Source: Erwinia pyri
GTDB taxonomy: Bacteria; Pseudomonadota; Gammaproteobacteria; Enterobacterales; Enterobacteriaceae
DNA length: 64,000 nucleotides
Reading direction: 5' to 3'
NCBI RefSeq assembly: GCF_030758455.1
Contig: NZ_CP132353.1
Coordinates: forward strand, 2,976,001 to 3,040,000
This document shows positions 61,647 to 64,000 of the stretch, one piece after another. The notes beneath the pieces are model-generated. The model saw only the letters and a program-made list of their open reading frames with translations, did no database searches and was not told the origin of the DNA. A program made the translations under genes and the position numbers. Position 1 is the stretch's first letter, and every line of letters starts with the position of its first letter.

Positions 61647-62975
61647 ATGTCGCAAAATACAATAATGGCGCCCCGGGTCGGTTTCGTCTCGCTGGGCTGC
61701 CCGAAAAATCTGGTGGACTCGGAGCGGATCCTCACCGAGTTACGAACAGAAGGGTATGAAGTGGTGCCGCGTTATGATGATGCGGAGATCGTTATCGTCA
61801 ACACCTGCGGCTTTATTGACAGCGCGGTGCAGGAGTCGCTGGAAGCGATTGGCGAGGCGCTGAATGAAAATGGCAAGGTGATTGTTACCGGCTGCCTGGG
61901 TGCAAAAGAGGATCAGATCCGTGAAGTGCACCCAAAAGTGCTGGAAATCACCGGGCCTCACAGCTACGAGCAGGTGCTGTCGCACGTTCATCAGTATGTG
62001 CCTAAACCTAAGCACAACCCCTTTCTGAGCCTGGTGCCGGAACAGGGCGTAAAGCTGACGCCGCGCCATTACGCCTACCTGAAAATCTCTGAAGGCTGCA
62101 ACCATCGCTGCACCTTCTGCATTATTCCTTCCATGCGCGGCGATCTCGACAGCCGTCCGATCGGCTCGGTGCTGGATGAAGCTAAACGCCTGGCTGAGGC
62201 TGGGGTGAAAGAGCTGCTGGTTATTTCGCAGGACACTTCAGCCTATGGCGTGGACGTTAAACACCGTACCGGTTTCTGGAACGGATCGCCGGTAAAAACC
62301 AGCATGGTCAGCCTTTGCGAGCAGTTAGCGAAGCTGGGCGTCTGGGTTCGCCTGCACTACGTCTACCCTTATCCTCATGTGGATGATGTCATTCCACTGA
62401 TGGCGGAAGGTAAGCTGCTCCCTTATCTGGATATCCCTCTGCAGCACGCCAGCCCGCGGATCCTGAAACTGATGAAACGCCCGGGTGCCGTAGAGCGCAC
62501 GCTGGAGCGCATCAAGCGCTGGCGTGAAATTTGCCCGGAGCTGACGCTGCGCTCCACCTTTATCGTAGGCTTCCCTGGCGAAACGGAAGAAGATTTCCAG
62601 ATGTTGCTGGACTTCCTGAAAGAGGCGCGGCTGGATCGCGTTGGCTGCTTCAAATACAGCCCGGTTGAAGGCGCAACGGCAAACCAGCTGCCGGACCCGG
62701 TGCCGGAGTCGGTGAAAGAAGAGCGTTACGATCGCTTTATGCAGCTGCAGCAGGCCATTTCTGCTGAGCGCCTGCAGGAAAAAGTGGGGCGTGAGATCCT
62801 GGTGATCATCGATGAGGTGGATGAAGAAGGTGCCATTGGCCGCAGCATGGCGGATGCGCCGGAAATCGACGGTGCGGTATACCTGAACGGTGAAAAATCC
62901 CTGAAGCCAGGGGATGTGGTTCGTGTGAAGGTGGATAACGCCGACGAATACGACCTGTGGGCCTCTAAAATCTGA
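61647..62975 (+). CDS. rimO: Ribosomal protein S12 methylthiotransferase RimO
   Basis: Radical-SAM methylthiotransferase that modifies Asp88/89 of S12. 442 residues (E. coli 441). The N-terminal cluster cysteines are Cys18, Cys54 and Cys83; the radical-SAM CxxxCxxC is Cys151, Cys155 and Cys158 (CNHRCTFC). C-terminal TRAM domain from about residue 375. Start ATG at 61647 with AGGATA upstream. bssR and yliEF, its E. coli neighbours, are missing. Confidence 0.97.
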   Translation: MSQNTIMAPRVGFVSLGCPKNLVDSERILTELRTEGYEVVPRYDDAEIVIVNTCGFIDSAVQESLEAIGEALNENGKVIVTGCLGAKEDQIREVHPKVLEITGPHSYEQVLSHVHQYVPKPKHNPFLSLVPEQGVKLTPRHYAYLKISEGCNHRCTFCIIPSMRGDLDSRPIGSVLDEAKRLAEAGVKELLVISQDTSAYGVDVKHRTGFWNGSPVKTSMVSLCEQLAKLGVWVRLHYVYPYPHVDDVIPLMAEGKLLPYLDIPLQHASPRILKLMKRPGAVERTLERIKRWREICPELTLRSTFIVGFPGETEEDFQMLLDFLKEARLDRVGCFKYSPVEGATANQLPDPVPESVKEERYDRFMQLQQAISAERLQEKVGREILVIIDEVDEEGAIGRSMADAPEIDGAVYLNGEKSLKPGDVVRVKVDNADEYDLWASKI

Positions 62976-62983
62976 TGCATTTA

Positions 62984-63020
62984 CCGTCCCGCCGCCACTC
63001 TTCAGGCGGGACGGCTTCTT
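62984..63020 (+). terminator. rimO terminator
   Basis: CCGTCCCGCC / GGCGGGACGG, 10-bp stem with an 11-nt loop, then CTTCTT. Weak T tract. Confidence 0.6.
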
Positions 63021-63027
63021 AAGATGT

Positions 63028-63157
63028 GCCAGCGTGAAGGCGTGTTCTGCTGGCTCCGCTGGCTTTCAGAAAGCCAGCCTGACCAGTTGTTCAGACTCCG
63101 CTTGCCACAGGCGCAACGGCCGCGTTCTGTGACTCCTGACAACGCCTTCAGCCTGGC
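63028..63157. repeat. Imperfect palindromic element after rimO
   Basis: GCCAGCGTGAAGGCGT (63028-63043) and ACGCCTTCAGCCTGGC (63142-63157) pair at 14 of 16 positions; an inner hairpin CTGGCTTTC / GAAAGCCAG-like lies near 63060-63078. It occupies most of the rimO-DUF4385 gap. Confidence 0.5.
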
Positions 63158-63163
63158 CTGTTT

Positions 63164-63613
63164 TCAGCCATACTCAGCCTGATGCTTTTTCTTACGGGCT
63201 AAATAATCTTTATCCTCCCGCAAGGTATCCCAGCAGCGCTTGAAGATAGCCGCCGCCGCCGCTTTTTCCTCATTCAGTTCATAAGGCAGGATTTCACGAT
63301 CCACGCCATATTTTTTGCCGCCTTTGTGATTGGCATAACGCCTGGCGCGGGTGTAGCCCATCTGGATGAACTTTCGCGCCATATCCATGCCGACAAAATC
63401 GTCCTGGTCGCGGTACGCTTCAAACAGCTCCATGATTTTTTTGGATGAGACTTCCGCAATCGCGGGCGTTTTAAAGCGCCAGTGCGGCAGGATTTCGCTT
63501 TTATAAGGCTCCACCATCAGCACACCCTGCTCGCCCCGCCCTACCTGATACCGCTCCGGATGCTGGCGAAAATCGATATTTTTGAAATCCTGCTCATAGT
63601 CGAACTCTTTCAT
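63164..63613 (-). CDS. DUF4385 family protein
   Basis: 149 residues, soluble, highly charged, no signal. KEFDYEQDFKNIDFRQHPE and GRGEQGVLMVEPYKSEILPH are the family core; GYTRARRYANHKGGKKY is a basic stretch. Function unknown. Between rimO and the gsi genes, where E. coli has yliEF. Confidence 0.85.
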   Translation of the reverse strand: MKEFDYEQDFKNIDFRQHPERYQVGRGEQGVLMVEPYKSEILPHWRFKTPAIAEVSSKKIMELFEAYRDQDDFVGMDMARKFIQMGYTRARRYANHKGGKKYGVDREILPYELNEEKAAAAAIFKRCWDTLREDKDYLARKKKHQAEYG

Positions 63614-63689
63614 CCACTCTCTCCCTAAATAACAGCAAGCCTGGCACAGAAAGTCGCTGGCTGCGCCCGTCAGGGAACGCTGCGTAAAA

Positions 63690-64000
63690 TCAGGTTTTCA
63701 GTTTGGGATCCAGCGCATCGCGCAGCCCGTCCCCTAACAGATTAAAGGCGAGCACCGTCAGAAAAATAGCCAGGCTGGGGAAAATAGCCACGTGCGGCGC
63801 CATCACCATATCCGCCCGCGCTTCGTTCAGCATCGCTCCCCATTCCGGCGTGGGCGGCTGTGCGCCCAGCCCCAGAAAAGAGAGGCTGGCGGCGGTGATA
63901 ATCGAGGTGCCGATACGCATGGTGAAATAGACCACGATGGAGGAGAGCGTGCCCGGCAGAATATGGCGCAGAATTATAGTAAAGTCCGATGCGCCAATGC
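63690..64000 (-). CDS. gsiD: Glutathione ABC transporter permease GsiD, 5' part outside window
   Basis: The last 103 codons of a dipeptide-type permease. [20 protein letters not shown] is the EAA loop, and [20 protein letters not shown] and the ending [16 protein letters not shown] agree with E. coli GsiD. The start lies beyond 64000. In E. coli it is the last gene of gsiABCD near rimO. Confidence 0.92.
   Translation of the reverse strand, partial: IGASDFTIILRHILPGTLSSIVVYFTMRIGTSIITAASLSFLGLGAQPPTPEWGAMLNEARADMVMAPHVAIFPSLAIFLTVLAFNLLGDGLRDALDPKLKT

Overview
The window is chromosomal DNA of a gammaproteobacterium of the order Enterobacterales. Nearly every gene has a close E. coli counterpart in the same relative order (cmk-aroA-serC-ycaO-focA-pflBA-ycaD-serS-rarA-lolA-ftsK-lrp-trxB-cydDC-aat-infA-clpAS-cspD-lysO-poxB-ltaE-amiD-ybjQP-artPIQMJ-rlmC-ybjO-potIHGF-ybjN-rimK-nfsA-ybjC-grxA-ybjM-rybB-ybjG-dacC-yliI-rimO-gsiD). 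Several genes expected between these in E. coli K-12 are absent: ycaL, ycaP, dmsABC, the serW tRNA, macAB/aqpZ/hcp-hcr, ybjTS and ybjL. This and the different accessory genes point away from Escherichia/Salmonella, perhaps to Erwinia/Pantoea relatives; that placement is inference.

Layout. 1-3.2 kb: cmk (cut by the window edge) and the serC-aroA operon (serine and chorismate synthesis), leftward. 3.4-9.6 kb: ycaO, then the fermentative formate module focA-pflB-pflA with an FNR-type promoter. 9.7-19 kb, leftward: ycaD, serS, rarA, lolA, ftsK and lrp. 19.5-25.4 kb, rightward: trxB, cydDC, aat, infA. 25.4-28.6 kb: the clpS-clpA protease adaptor/unfoldase pair facing cspD. 28.9-34.6 kb: lysO, poxB, ltaE, amiD, ybjQ, ybjP. 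34.8-38.5 kb: the arginine ABC transporter artPIQM plus artJ. 38.5-40.2 kb: rlmC and ybjO.

40.5-43.4 kb is the clearest accessory segment. It carries a three-gene operon (two YjiH/YjiG-type membrane proteins and an M20 metallohydrolase), followed by about 650 bp of non-coding DNA packed with several repeat families. It splits ybjO from potI, which are neighbours in E. coli. 43.4-47.6 kb: putrescine transporter potFGHI with a perfect ARG box upstream. 48-51.4 kb: ybjN, rimK, nfsA, ybjC, grxA, ybjM. At 51.88 kb lies the sigma-E-dependent small RNA RybB, recognised by its conserved 5' seed, terminator and promoter. 52-55.2 kb: two PAP2 phosphatases and an SdaC-type serine transporter. 55.2-61.5 kb: dacC, a HAD phosphatase, yliI, a DUF3313 lipoprotein, and a LysR regulator divergent from a split pair of YdcZ (DUF606) membrane proteins. 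61.6-64 kb: rimO, a DUF4385 gene and the 3' part of gsiD.

Themes: anaerobic metabolism and respiration (focA, pflBA, cydDC, poxB), basic amino acid and polyamine transport (lysO, art, pot), modification of ribosomal parts (ycaO, rimO, rimK, rlmC) and envelope homeostasis (lolA, amiD, dacC, ybjG, rybB). I found no phage, insertion sequence, CRISPR array or tRNA. No wholly new system is evident; the most novel material is the accessory operon and its repeat cluster.
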